The position numbers and the translations under genes are program-made. The notes beneath the pieces were generated by a model. That model worked only from the letters and a program-made list of their open reading frames with translations. It had not been told where the DNA came from and ran no database searches. Of a stretch of DNA of 64,000 bases, positions 35,153 through 51,069 are shown piece by piece. This DNA comes from Exophiala sp. HKRS030 (lineage: Eukaryota > Ascomycota > Eurotiomycetes > Chaetothyriales > Herpotrichiellaceae). How positions within the stretch are numbered: the first letter of the stretch is position 1; the number at the start of each line of letters is the position of its first letter. Location of the stretch: the NCBI GenBank assembly GCA_023897205.1, contig JAHWDD010000006.1, positions 2,790,001 to 2,854,000 of the forward strand, written 5' to 3'.

Positions 35153-36599
35153 ATCGAGGTTCTTTGTTTTCCGCGTCCCGTCACCCGTCGCCCTCGCCTG
35201 CCTACGTGCGTGTGGTGGTAACGGCTAGCAAGACTGGCCGACTGACGTACCTAATCAAAAGTACGCCGGCAAGGTTCCGGAAGCACACGGGGGAAGTGGA
35301 AAGAGGGAGGTAGAGTAGTAAGTAGGTAGTAGGCTTTGTCAGCGTGCTGCGCTGGTCTCGTAATGGGGTGCAGTAGGGTTATAAAGCCAGTGAAAGTCCT
35401 AACTAACTAGTTAGAGAGGATTAAGGATCCCAAACTCTCGGTAATGATAATGGGCGGCGGAATACTGTCTCTGGTTGTTGTTTTCAATGTTGGTGAAGTT
35501 TCTAGATAAGTATGCAGAGTCCCTCTGGATAGCCCTGGAGGGAATGATATGATAAGAGAAGAGGTTTTGAAGCAGAGTGCCTATTCGTATGGAGAAAATT
35601 GAAATATAATACTTGCTTGGGCTGCTACCAAGATACCAAGATCCGCATGGTCCGGCCGGCTTGTCCTTATTATGTGCCTGGTACTTGTGACATGTCACTG
35701 GAATATCTTTCGCTTTCTTTCTAGTCAGGCTCTCCCGTTTCTTGTCTTTTTGTTTATTCCTGCCTGGACGTCTGAGCACCTCCTAGGTACTCAGTGCGTG
35801 CCAGTCGTACCCAATAGTACCTACACTCCGAGGCTCAGGCTTACGCCCTACACCCTAATCATCCACAACGTTTAACTGATCAACCCTAAATTTGTACCTA
35901 TTGAAGCCTATCAGGTGCCTATTGTTCCAGTCTGGGCATGGGGAAGAGCCACGTCAAAAGTTTACTTAGGCACGCTGGGCACGCTGGGCAAAGGCTAATG
36001 GCTACCTCATTGACCTGGGAAGTGCCGGTACATACTACAACCCAGGCAACCGTTAACTCAGCTTGGGTGGTACTTGCCGTGAGAGTTGAAACCAATCGCC
36101 TGGCCCGTGCCTGCCCAAACCAGTTCCTGTCAACACAGGCACGAAACGAGCACGTGCACGTGCACGGACTCGGACTTCTGGAATTGACTTATACGGTCAC
36201 CACCCGGTTCACTACAGAGACCTCAAGACGTGGCTATCTTGAGCCAGGAGACATGAAATCCTCCCAATCCATTGACATCGATATGCACAATTCCCTTCTC
36301 GTGGGAGGACAAATTCCGTTGAAGATCGTTCAAGCGTCTCGTTCATGTCAGTTTAGACGAGATGGAAAGCGTTCGAATGACTCTGCCGCGACGATGCTGC
36401 CTGGTCATTGATATCCCTCCTTGCTTTTACTCGAGGCCTTCAGAGGCTGTGCTGAATGGGTCTATCAAGTACTCCGTACACGTACATTTCTCACAGCACA
36501 TATATCCACGTTCACAGATTATCACCAATGGCATTCTGTGAAGAAATTCCTCGCCAGATTGCAACGACACGCTGCCTTCCAAACTTGATTCTTCGAAGG
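35153..36599. other. Intergenic
   Basis: No supportable gene. It holds one TACTCCGTAC motif (36469-36479) and an alternating gcacgtgcacgtgcac run (36149-36167). Short runs of repeated 'cacgctggg' lie near 35965-35985. Confidence 0.4.
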
Positions 36600-37660
36600 T
36601 AAGCCACTGAATGACGCCCTCAATCTTCGGGGGTAGTTACCATCTGGAAGAGGCTCAGGTTCATCTTCTCCGCACTACGAACAATCTCGTTCCATATACA
36701 ACGGTCGAATTCATGCTACACATGGCAGACTTCCAGGATACGACTGTCAACGACAATGGCGACAATTCTCTGGCATGCTTTGTTCAGGTATACTGTGGAT
36801 TCCCCAAGAACGACAAGTACTGAGATAAGCTTCTGTAAGTGAATATTGGGTGAGAAATTCTTTTTACACGCTTTGGTTGAGTGTTTGCAGCAATACTTCT
36901 GATCAGCTCCTGGCTGTTATGCACGAAGAATTTGGATCCTACCTTCATATCTTCGGAGCCAAGACCACCGCTTTCCGATGGGAACACTCCATATCAATTT
37001 TCCTCAAGGCATCATGTTCACATCCAATGCACCCAATCTGTACATACTTTGTCCAGAATACAACTTCTATCTGACCCTGTAGATGCCACGACTCAAGACG
37101 GGATCGCGCCATCTTTTTCCCGTCAGCATCGTACCAATGACATCCACCCATCCAAGCCCAAGCAATAAGGTTGCATTGTTACCTAATAACCACACCATAA
37201 ACTACCTCAAACAGTACCCAAGGAGTTGCTGTGATAGCTGGATTGCTCTGAAGCCTCACGACAAGCTTTGTTGTTGCATTCGGTCTTGCCGTCTCACAAA
37301 GGATGTTGCTTTACTGAACGCCAGAGATCCCTCTTCAACAATGCTCAAAATGTAAGGCTCCCCATAGTGTGCTTTGTCTTGAGAAAGGCGCAATCCAAGG
37401 AACCGCTCAATGTGTGACTCATTGAGAATTTGGTTAGTCAACCACATGTCCAACATGGAAGCCAGTTGTTCTCGCCAGAGTTGCCTGACTCTTCTATCCT
37501 CCTCACCTGTTCTTGCAGCGAATACGAACATACGTCAATTTCATCAGCCTTGGGAGAAATAATAGGACGCATATGCTTAGCCAAGATATCACCGCCGAGA
37601 TCTACAGTCTTGGCTGGTTACAGTGATGGAGTCATTCGACCATGCTCAAAGCCACCTGAC
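36600..37660 (-). pseudogene. Possible decayed gene
   Basis: On the minus strand several protein-like stretches follow one another in different frames, separated by stops: GGDILAKHMRPIISPK (near 37600), a 91-codon open frame at 37531-37256 with RRVRQLWREQL and LSIVEEGSLAF, a stretch near 37150-36947 with WHLQGQIEVVFW, and one near 36987-36784. No GT-AG introns that I could place join them. This could be a gene relic, or chance. I do not recognise the family. Confidence 0.22.
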
Positions 37661-37938
37661 CACATTAGGCTTGAATGCTAAGACAATACCTGGAGATCTT
37701 ACTAGGAATCCTTCCTGAGCGCTTCATGACTTGCTGATTCTGGATTCTGGTTCCATGCTTTTACTCCTTTTTGTTACCACCTCAGGAACTGACGCGATTT
37801 CAGAAATTATGGCGAATGTGATGCAGTTTCATGAAAAGGAAAGATTCAAGATGGACCAAAGAATGTATAATTGTCAGGATATCGTCGTGGATCACGGTTC
37901 CTCATTCCGAATCCACCACTTCAATTTGACCAATCATC

Positions 37939-39720
37939 ATGTCATCGTCGTCTCCAGAACGAGATAACCCGAAACAGGTTCGCCTTGATGAGGACCTGGA
38001 TGGAAAACACAAGGTCACCGAAAGTGCAAATTATGATCCCGCCAATGCATCATCCCTTGAAGATGTCACTTTCCAATTCGACGATTCCAGGAAGTTGGGA
38101 ACTACTGGTGCCGTGTTCTTGATCTTGAACAAGATGATTGGAACTGGAAGTAAGTCGAGCATTTCCCCAAGATGAGACGTTGCGATCAAGACTGACTCAA
38201 ATAGTCTTCTCTACACCATCGGGTATCTTTGGAGCAACAGGTTCTGTCGGAGTATCTCTATTCTTGTGGGTTATTGGTGAGTTCGGCCCTCTCAGACTTA
38301 AGTCCTAGCTTCTAAGTCTTTTCAGGCGGCATTCTCACCTTTGCTGGTTTGAGTGTTTTCCTCGAGTTCGGTTTGGCCATTCCACGATCTGGAGGTGAAA
38401 AGAATTACCTTGAAAGAGCCTACAAAAAGCCAAAGTTACTTGCCACTTCTGTACTCCTTTCACAAATGATTCTTCTTGGATTCTCCTCAGGCAACTCACT
38501 TGCATTCGGTCGATATATCCTCTTCGCTTCAGGTAGTGAGGTCGCCGATGGGTGGCAAGCTCGAGGAATCGCCATAGCCTGTGTCACTTTTGCCGTTGTT
38601 CTACACTCGACGCTACCTAAATGGGGTATTCGACTTTTCAATGTCCTTGGAATTTTCAAGGTCGCTGTTCTCTTGGTCATAGTCTTTGGAGGCTTTGCAG
38701 CAATTGCTGGCAGACTTAAAGTCCCCAATCCCCACAACTTCGACAATGCATTCCATTTCTACTCTGGTGAAAGCTGGGGCAATGGTGGCGCATATGAGTA
38801 CTGTACTGCCATCCTTCGAATTGTCTACAGTTACAAAGGTTGGGAAAATGCCAATTATGTGCTCGGAGAGATCAAAAATCCACGGAAAACTCTCAAAGTT
38901 GCGGCGCCTTTGGCAATTGGTGGTGTCACAATCTTATACGTTCTAGCCAATGTCGCCTACTTTGCTGCTATTTCCAAAGAAGAGCTGGCCACTTCAGAAG
39001 TTATTGTTGCCGGTGTTTTCTTCCGAAATGTCTTTGGTAACAGTGCTGCCGCCAGATCTCTCCCAGCATTTGTCGCTCTTAGCAATTTGGGTAATGTGTT
39101 GGCTGTCAGCTTCGCACATGCAAGATTGAATCAGGAATTTGCAAAGGAAGGTCTTCTACCGTGGAGTAGATTTTGGGCCTCTAACAAACCCTTCAATGCA
39201 CCAGCTACAGCTGTGAGTGATAATGTTGGGCCAAAGATGATTCTCTGCTAATGCTTTCTAGCTCTTCCTACACTGGCTCATCACGGTCATCGTTCTAGTC
39301 GCTCCTCCTGCCGGTCCAGCCTACAACTTCATCACAGATCTGTACACATATCCTGGAGCTTGGATCAATGGCTTCGTCGCTCTTGGTCTCTTGTATCTCC
39401 AATTCAACAAATCGGAAAACTGGTCTTCACCTTTCCACACTTACCTCCCAGTCACTTTATTATTCTTCGCCGCCAACGCCTTCCTCGCAATTGTTCCCTT
39501 CATTCCTCCAACTGGTCCCTCAGATCCCGAAGGTTATCCATTCTACGTCTTTCCAGTTGTGGGTGTCGGTGTTTTACTCCTTGGTGTCTTCTATTGGTAT
39601 ATCTGGACCAAGGCTTTGCCTAAGGTGTTTGGTTACAAGATTGTCACTGAGAGATATGTTTCCGATGTTGATGGCAGTGAGACAGTGCGGTATAAGAAGC
39701 TTTATACAAAGCATCTGTGA
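37939..39720 (+). CDS. Amino-acid permease, MUP1-like (methionine/LAT family)
   Basis: Four exons: 37939-38149, 38205-38276, 38326-39212 and 39262-39720, giving 542 residues. After an acidic N-terminus comes the first helix motif LGTTGAVFLILNKMIGTGIF (split by the first intron), then the FLEFGLAIPRSGGEKNYLE block, which is characteristic of the fungal MUP1/LAT-type APC transporters. About twelve hydrophobic segments follow. MUP1 is the high-affinity methionine (and cysteine) permease of yeast and is endocytosed by ubiquitylation of its N-terminal region; the acidic, Lys-containing N-terminus here (LDEDLDGKHK) would suit that. Substrate is inferred. All junctions are GT-AG and the frame is intact. 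Confidence 0.88.
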
Positions 39721-40412
39721 TGGTGGAACTGGTTCCTAGGTACTTAGACAGTGTGATGTGGTTTTCACGGACCATATCCATAGCCCCGATCACTTCCAAG
39801 AGTCTAGACACGTTGACCTAGATACAATACAGAGTGATACCACAGCATTCTACACACTCAATGATGAGATAGACAAACACTCTGCCTTGCCTTACTCTAA
39901 ACCTATCGCGAACCATCCACTCTGTCCAATCACCAAGACTGAGTATTCATCACGACTCACACTATCTCTCCACCAGCCGCGATAGCTTTCTCACCCATGA
40001 CTAAGCTCTCCCAAGTCCCAGCTCCGTGTTAACTATGCGCAAATGCAAATGCAACTTCAATTACAACTACAACTACAACAACTGCACTACCGACAACAAC
40101 TCAACAACAGTATCCCGAGCCCACATGCCATCCGCACAAAGCCGCTTCTTCCAACGCCCACGGGTCCAGAACGCGATAGATTTTGCCATCCTTGAATATG
40201 GCATGTGATCCTAACGTAAACAAATGCAAATGTAAAGGTAAACACCACAGCCAATGCCCATGCAACAGCCACGATACCAAACACTGTCCGGCACATTCGT
40301 CAATCGTCTCCCGTTGCAATCCCGTAGGTTCCGATCCACAACCTAGCCTCAAGTCTCGAGTCTCGGGTCCTATCCTCCCCTCCTCCCCTCCTCCCCTCCT
40401 CCTTCGTTATAA
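39721..40412. other. Convergent 3' region
   Basis: 692 bp between the permease stop and the methyltransferase stop. It contains an 'aactacaactacaacaact' simple-sequence tract (40055-40085) and a 'cctcccctcct' tract (40376-40402). No gene seen. Confidence 0.4.
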
Positions 40413-41536
40413 TCACCCTCTAGCCTTGACCAACCTCCCACTGACCCAAGTCAGGGCCTGCCACTCAAAGGCGACTTTCACATCTATCTCCTCCCAGTCA
40501 CCGGCGTTCTTAAACGCCGCCACCGGATCACGATTCATCTCACAGCCGCCGAGAAAAAACGGCCATCCCAACGCATGCCAGAGGACTTGGAACGCTCTGC
40601 CGACCAGACTCCCGTTCTTGCGCCACGGGTTGCGCACATGCTCGACGAGTAACACCTGCCCGCCGGGCCGGAGTAGGGAGTAGAGTTCGCGCGTTGTGGT
40701 GGAGAGGTTGGGCACGGAGCATAGAACGCGTGTGCTGACGATTGTGTCGAAGATGGGTTCTGGTGATGGTGATGAGGTGTCGATTTTATTGGTTTTGGAT
40801 AATTCGAGCAGTAAGCTGCGTTTGTCGGCTGGACAGCTCAGGATGTGGTATTTGTCGTCGAGCCCTGCTTCGGCAACACGTTGGCGTAACGCGCTGTGCA
40901 GGCCCGCGTTGGGCTCCGCGCCGTAGATAGCTGTGATGGCTGCTGCGTTCGCGCTGAAGAATGTTACTTGGGACCCCGAACCGGGGCCGATATCAAGAAC
41001 CACGCCTCGTGCTTGTGAGAGGATACCCGGGACGAGCGTCGCGGAGCCTCGTGGTGGTGGCGGGTAGGCGACTGGTGCTGGTTGGTGGAAGGTGGTGCTT
41101 GTCAGAGAAGTGGTTTGGGAAGAAGGTGAAGGATGGATGAGTGATTGATTGATTGAATGAATGAATGAATGAATGAGATGAAGTGCTGGATGTGGATCTT
41201 GAGATGGAGATATTGTGGACAGTGGGCAGAATACTTGCTTACCGGTCAACCAGTCCCAGAACTGCGAGAAGGAGTCTTCCTTGACTTTGCGCAGATTGGA
41301 AATGCTCGGGAAATGGTGTTCGATCAGGAAGAATTTGTATAAGTTCTTGATCAGATCTGCGAAAAGGATGAACCAGGTTATGGGTTAGTTGGAGTTATAT
41401 GTATATTTTTTCCCGCTCCATGAATTGTATCCTCAGGACCACTGGGAAGCGACGTACATTGAGCGCTATAGTACATGAGAAAGAGACATTCCATCTCTGT
41501 TGCCAGTCGTTCCCTGAGAGGCGGCCACGGAGCCAT
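40413..41536 (-). CDS. SAM-dependent methyltransferase, METTL7-like
   Basis: Exons 41536-41458, 41356-41243 and 41077-40413 give 285 residues. A short N-terminal hydrophobic helix (LMYYSAQYLIKNLYKFF) may anchor it to membranes. The class I methyltransferase core follows with VVLDIGPGSG (motif I), YGAEPNAGLH (motif II acidic residue), an FDTIVSTRVLCSVP stretch and LRPGGQVLLVEHV (post-motif). The C-terminus has HALGWPFFLGGCEM as in METTL7-type lipid-droplet/ER methyltransferases. Substrate unknown. The second intron (165 nt) is three times the local average because of a tetranucleotide repeat. An additional 5' exon ending near 41610 is possible, since an in-frame stretch and a TTGCAG acceptor lie just upstream of the chosen ATG. 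Confidence 0.8.
41141..41177 (+). repeat. Tetranucleotide microsatellite (gatt)n(gaat)n
   Basis: Three gatt units followed by about six gaat units lie inside the second intron of the methyltransferase gene. The length is likely to vary between strains. Confidence 0.9.
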
Positions 41537-42712
41537 GACGATGAGTTGTAAGCTGTATGGGGCGACGTTCTGCAATGATAGTGAATGTAGTTGACTCGCA
41601 CCAGTTTGGTAATTGAGCCAGATGAAATCGAGGCCCGTACAGAGTCGGACGTCTCAGGCCGTCGATTAAAAAGGAGGGTAAGATGTAAGAATGAGAAATA
41701 TATCCGTTTTTATATCCAAATCTCACTAACTCACATCCCTGGGTTCTTCAGCCAGTCGTGTACATTACACATCAGAGTCAGACTCAACCCGGATCAAGTA
41801 AAATGCAATGTAATACGTATACGAGACGAAACCCTTTGCGTTCAATCACACGCCCGCCAACGTCGAAGGGCGTCAAGGGCAGGATTCTAGGCAGCCTTGC
41901 AGGTAGGCGAACTTGTCTCAAAGATTCATGGCCTTGACCGAGTTCGGCGTCACGAGCTAGACTGTTGGCCGACAATGGCAAGGATTTCGTTTTTGGTTGT
42001 TTGTTAGTGTGATTTGAGCTCTCCCATTTGTCCGCCGTTCAGACTCGGTAATGTCCGCACAAGTCCCATGCCCAGATCGTCGAGCTTCAAGGCTGCGAGG
42101 GGCCAGGCAGGGTAATCAACTAAACCAAAGGAGGCCAAGAACCGAGGCGGACTATTCGACCTACCATACTGGCTGTGCTTGTATGCGGCCGCCGGGAAGA
42201 GGGACCAGGGGAACTAATGGAGGGGGAAGTGGGAGGTTCTTCTCTTATCGATAGGGAATGTATCCGTCGTGCCTCTCTTCTTATCCCCGCTCCGCCCCAC
42301 GTCGATGGTTCTTCGGATGGCACTCCAACGAATGATTTGCCATCCCACATGCTCAATGGCTTATGATGTATTATTGGCAAAAGCTGGGTGAGCTATCTTT
42401 CCGGACTTTTCATCTTTCAGAAGGAAAGCGGCTTCTTTTGTCAGTATTCGCTACTTTGTCAAATTGTCAGGGTATGCTCGAGTCTGCCATTTCCTGGGAT
42501 ATCTCTCTGGGATATCGGCGGTCGCTGTGGCAGGAGTCTTCTCTCTCTGACTGAGCGTTAGACAATTCCTTAGGATTCTCGACATCTGACGTGGCTGGGT
42601 CTGGATGTGATACAACCTCCCCGATCCCTTCCAAGTTTATACCAAGAGTCTTGCTTGAGCGGAGGACAGCTTCAGCGAGAACGAGGTTTCCTATCAAATC
42701 GTCTCTCCCACA
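41537..42712. other. Divergent promoter region, 1.18 kb
   Basis: Spacer between the methyltransferase start (or an extra 5' exon near 41610-41650) and the NiCoT transporter start. No gene supported in 41650-42700. Confidence 0.4.
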
Positions 42713-44389
42713 ATGGACTCAGAAACCCCTCTGGCGTCCAGCCCGGAAGCTACCAAATCACGGTTTGCCAGGCTACGACGTCGAGTACATCAGCGTTTCT
42801 CCCGCCTGCACGTTCGAATCCCCTATCTCCGCAAACTGCCCCTCGCAGCAATCCTGATAATCTCATTACTCGTCATCATCAACCTCGTGATCTGGGCCAT
42901 CTGCGGCATCATACTGGCATACCACACAGAACTCCTCTCGACGGCGGCTCTGGCATACAGTCTCGGGCTTCGTCATGCTCTGGATGCTGACCACATCTCA
43001 GCTATTGACTTGATGACACGGCGATTGATTGCGACGGGCCAGCGTCCGGTTACGGTGGGCACGTTTTTCAGTCTGGGTCATAGCACGATTGTCATCGTCA
43101 CGTCGATTGTCGTTGCTGCTACGGCTGCTGGAGTGGCGGATCATTTTGACGGGTTTGGCAATGTCGGTGGGATTATCGGCACGTCTGTCTCAGCCGCGTT
43201 CTTGATCTTGTTGGGCATCATGAATGCTTATATCCTGTACAAGCTTATCGTGCAGATCCGGAAGGTCATCCGTATGCAGCCCGAGCAAGCTGCCGAGGAA
43301 GCATGGAGGATCGAAGGCGGAGGAGTCCTGTTCCGAGTCCTCAAGAAGATGTTCAAACTCATCGACCGACCTTGGAAAATGTACCCATTGGGAGTCTTAT
43401 TCGGATTGGGATTCGACACGAGTTCCGAAATCGCCCTTCTGGGGATCAGTAGTATTCAAGCAGCGAGGGGGACTAGCATCTGGCTCATTCTCATTTTCCC
43501 CGTCCTCTTTACGTCGGGCATGTGTCTGGTAGACACTATCGACGGCGCGCTGATGATGAGTCTGTACGTGGCTCCTATGGGCATGGGCGGTGACGAAGAC
43601 GACAAGAAAGAAAATATTCAACAGTCATCCCTCGACATAAACACAGTAACCATCTCAACCCAACAAGTCGCCATGGACGACGTGGACCACAGCAACTCGC
43701 AAGACCCCTCCTCGACGCAACCACTACCCCTCTCCACAACGCCAGCCGACACCCAAACAGGGCCCCAACCCATGAACAAACGGATCAAAGACCCCCTGAC
43801 CTTCCTATACTACAGCATCGTGCTCACGAGCCTGACGGTAATCTGCGCAATCGTCATCGGGGTGCTCCAACTGCTCTCGTTGATCCTCAACACCGCCCAC
43901 CCGACCGGTCCGTTCTGGCACGGCGTCGAGCTCGCCGGCGAATACTACGAGGTTATCGGCGGCGCTATATGCGGTAGCTTCATTGTTTTCGGCGGTATTA
44001 GTGTGCTTTGCTACAGGCCGTGGAAACGCTGGGTTGCCGGGGAACGCGCTCGTTTGAGGGCGCATGGGGAGCTGGGTTTAGGTGAGAATGTTGGAAGTGG
44101 GTATCGAGATGATGTGGAGGAGGATGGAGCGGATGCTGGTCGTGGCGACCGTGGCGGTGGTGGTGGTGGTCGTGGGGTTGTGAGAGAGCAGGATGGCGAA
44201 GGTGGCGTCTATATTGGTCGTGGGAGGGTAGAGGAGTTGACTGATGTTGGAGGGAAAGGATTACCACAGAACCCCAAAACGCAGACTCAGTCTCAGACTC
44301 AGAAATCTACGACGACCATTGCCAACAAGGCGTTTGATTCGGACAGGCATGCTGGCTCGTTTCCCGGGCCAAGTACGACTGGGGCATGA
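42713..44389 (+). CDS. Nickel/cobalt transporter, NiCoT family
   Basis: Single-exon gene of 558 residues. The NiCoT signature RHALDADHI is present in the second hydrophobic segment (residues about 85-93), with GTFFSLGHSTIV next in order, and the LGFDTSSE block near residue 235, all metal-binding signatures of this family. It has about eight membrane segments and a charged cytosolic loop between the two halves (residues about 295-360). Members take up Ni2+ and/or Co2+ with high affinity; in fungi nickel mainly serves urease. The C-terminal about 120 residues are a Gly/Arg/Asp-rich tail (RGDRGGGGGGRG) without His clusters, unusual in length. Frame intact. Confidence 0.92.
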   Translation: MDSETPLASSPEATKSRFARLRRRVHQRFSRLHVRIPYLRKLPLAAILIISLLVIINLVIWAICGIILAYHTELLSTAALAYSLGLRHALDADHISAIDLMTRRLIATGQRPVTVGTFFSLGHSTIVIVTSIVVAATAAGVADHFDGFGNVGGIIGTSVSAAFLILLGIMNAYILYKLIVQIRKVIRMQPEQAAEEAWRIEGGGVLFRVLKKMFKLIDRPWKMYPLGVLFGLGFDTSSEIALLGISSIQAARGTSIWLILIFPVLFTSGMCLVDTIDGALMMSLYVAPMGMGGDEDDKKENIQQSSLDINTVTISTQQVAMDDVDHSNSQDPSSTQPLPLSTTPADTQTGPQPMNKRIKDPLTFLYYSIVLTSLTVICAIVIGVLQLLSLILNTAHPTGPFWHGVELAGEYYEVIGGAICGSFIVFGGISVLCYRPWKRWVAGERARLRAHGELGLGENVGSGYRDDVEEDGADAGRGDRGGGGGGRGVVREQDGEGGVYIGRGRVEELTDVGGKGLPQNPKTQTQSQTQKSTTTIANKAFDSDRHAGSFPGPSTTGA

Positions 44390-44822
44390 TTACACAAAAC
44401 ATTAACTAGCGAAGAACAGACAGCATAGCATGAAACTACAATGGTCTGATCGATGGCCTTGAGGGGTCAGCCGGAACAAATCTAGGAAAGCATAGAGACG
44501 TACAGAGTTATTTCTGTTCAGTGTATAGTTTTCAATAGCAAATACAATATGACTAGACGTGTATATTTCCATCCGGGCATCGCATCCTACTGTCTTGCCG
44601 CAAGATTTATACTGCAGCAAGAGAATTTGTCATAAACATTCATAACAGACCGTTCTTCACCTTAACAAAAAAGTAAAGATATGCTAAGTGGTCTATGGCA
44701 TGCAAGTCAAACAACGTGTCCTCACGATCCAAAGGCCAGCGAATTCTTAACCCGTATTGCAAAACTCTCAGCTGGCGGTTTGTCCTTCAAATCCCGGACT
44801 GTTTAATCGATCCTTCGCTTCC
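44390..44822. other. Convergent 3' region
   Basis: 433 bp between the NiCoT stop and the CTP synthase stop, AT-rich, no gene seen. Confidence 0.4.
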
Positions 44823-46781
44823 TCAAAACCCAGCGCTAGAAATCGATACCTGTCCGAGACCGTTGGCTAGTTTCCCATTCACTTGTCCACTGCTATCACC
44901 ATTGACAAGACCTTTTGCTTTGGCCTGTGTGGCCGCAGTCACCTCGGTCAAAACGCCAGCGCTGGCAGCCACGAATCCCAAATATGGTGGGCTGGGTCTG
45001 AGGACTCGACTGAGATATTCAGGGTGGAATTGAACACCGACGAAGAATGGATGGTCCTTGAGTTCGACAATCTCCATTCTCTCACCTTTGTCGTCTTTGC
45101 CGATGAAGGTCAAGCCGGCATCCGACAATCGCGAGATATAGTCCGGGTTGACTTCGTAGCGGTGACGATGGCGTTCGTTGACACTAGGTTGGTTGTTGTA
45201 CAGCTGTCTCAGCCGAGACCATTCTGAATCTTTTTGAAAGATTGTTGGCCGTAACCCGAGACGCATGTTTCCACCCATAGTTGCCTTGTCAATCTCTGGC
45301 ATGAATATCACTACGGGATCTGGCGTTTGTGCATTGAGTTCAACAGAAGATGCTTCCTTCAGCCCACAAACATTGCGAGCATACTCAATCACTGAAATTT
45401 GCATGCCCAAACAGATTCCCAGGTATGGCTTCTGCTTAGTTCGTGCCCAATTCGCAGCAGCGACCATACCTTCGGTGCCACGATGACCGAATCCCCCTGG
45501 TACAAGTACACCATCTGCAGTGCACATCTCGTGCCATGCCTTGTGGTAAGCTTCTGGAGACGATTCCAGAGTGGCTTTTTCCAGGTCACTTGCATCGACC
45601 CAGACAAGATTTAACTTACGATGACAAGCCATTGCGCTGTGCTCGAGGGATTTGATGACTGAGAGATAGGAATCGTGGAGGTTAGTGTATTTGCCCACCA
45701 GTGCAATGGTGACTTTTTCAGACTCGAGAAAGCGATCTTGGGAGGTGGTGAGGGTTTTCCAATCATGCCAAATTGAGAGACCTTTGGACACAAGTGATTG
45801 TGAGATCTCATAAGATTGGAGGGCTAAAAGTTGTTGTATTTGCGAGAGAAGGCCCTGCTGTTCCAGCAGCATCGGGACGTGGTAAGTAGAAGAGACGTCG
45901 TGAATGCCAATGACTTGTGCGGGCTCAACTTGACAGAACAAGGCGATTTTATTGGTTGTTGCCTCGATAAGAGGCTCTTGACATCGACAGGCAATCTATT
46001 TTGTGGTCAGCTTCGGTATTCAATTGTCAACTCAATGGAATGTACCAGATCTGGTGACAAGCCAGCTGATCGGGCATCTCGAATGGCTTGTTGTGTTGGT
46101 TTCGTCTTCTGCTCTCCACTAATGACTGGGACAAGGGAGACATGAATCTGACAAAAGTTGTCTCTTCCAGCTCTTCTTCTTAGCTGCCGCATGGCTTCAA
46201 TGAAAGGTGCACTCTCAATATCACCAACGGTACCACCAAGCTCAATAATGCAAACATCTGGTTGTTCATTGGTATCATCCACGGGTATCCTCGCTACCCG
46301 CTCGATCCAATCTTGAATCGCATTTGTGACGTGAGGAACCACTTGAACTGTCTTGCCAAGGTAATCACCTTTCCTCTCTCGATCGATTACATGCTGATAC
46401 ATCTTTCCGGTTGTGACGCTGTTCTCTCGAGTCAGGGTGATATTGAGGTAACGTTCGTAATTCCCAAGGTCGAGGTCCACTTCACCGCCATCGTCTAGCA
46501 CGAAGCATTCTCCATGCCTAAAAGATGTCAGATACAATCGAATGATGCCCCATGATGCACACTAACTCGGTTGGAGCCATGGTACCTGACGACTACATTA
46601 GCACCCTCAATTAGATCTGTAACGAAGGGTGGTCCTTACCTGCGTCTACATTGATATATGGATCGATTTTGATCGCCGTAACTTTTAAGCCCAATGTCTT
46701 CAAAAGAAGGCCGGTCGACGATGCGGTAATACCTTTACCAATACCTGATATGACACCACCGGAAACCAGAATGTACTTCAT
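44823..46781 (-). CDS. URA7: CTP synthase
   Basis: CTP synthase makes CTP from UTP, ATP and glutamine in the cytoplasm. Exons 46781-46640, 46585-46567, 46517-46046 and 45995-44823 give 601 residues. The N-terminal synthase domain begins with [15 protein letters not shown] (nucleotide loop) and has IKIDPY and the MAPTEHGE block, which is interrupted by two introns around a 19-nt exon. The C-terminal class I glutaminase domain has the oxyanion loop PGGFGHRG, the nucleophile Cys in GICLGMQ, and the His-Pro-Glu triad end (FHPEY). The Ser/Asn/Gly tail after residue 570 is disordered. All junctions are GT-AG and in frame. It lies 528 bp downstream of SMC3 on the same strand. Confidence 0.95.
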
Positions 46782-47309
46782 TTTGCAATTTGACCTTTTC
46801 AGGATTGTCGACGCAAAAATTAACCCCAAGAGTTGTGACAGCACGGAAAGGTCGCAGCCCTATGTTTTCCGTAAGAAATCGTGGATACCGAGTCCAGAGA
46901 ACTCTCTACAAGGTTGAGACTTGTCCGAGACGCAATAGTCGAAAAGGTAGGTCGCCGCCGCTGGTTGACCCAGCGGGGGAGGAGGGGAGAAACAACTTTT
47001 CAAGGATGCACTCGAGATGGAGAGAATTTTGGTTGCAGTCTTGGCAAATTTCCGACGCGTAAAGTGGAAACGCGTCTAAGAAAAAGACATGTGACTTTAA
47101 TAAACAACAAGACTCAGTCACCACAGTGAAGCCGAATGAAGTGCAGGCATAATCGCATTATGATTCTGGGGACTAGCTGTAATGGTACAATGTTTCGTGT
47201 CTTTGCAGAGCTCAATGCATGTTCGGAAGAAAATCGCTGTATAATAAAACATGGCTCATAATTGCAACTGTCGCCTACAGCCACAAAAATCTTCTTTCGA
47301 ACTATCCCG
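46782..47309. other. Intergenic, CTP synthase promoter
   Basis: 528 bp between the SMC3 stop and the CTP synthase start, both on the minus strand. No gene seen. Confidence 0.45.
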
Positions 47310-51069
<3,760 letters not shown>

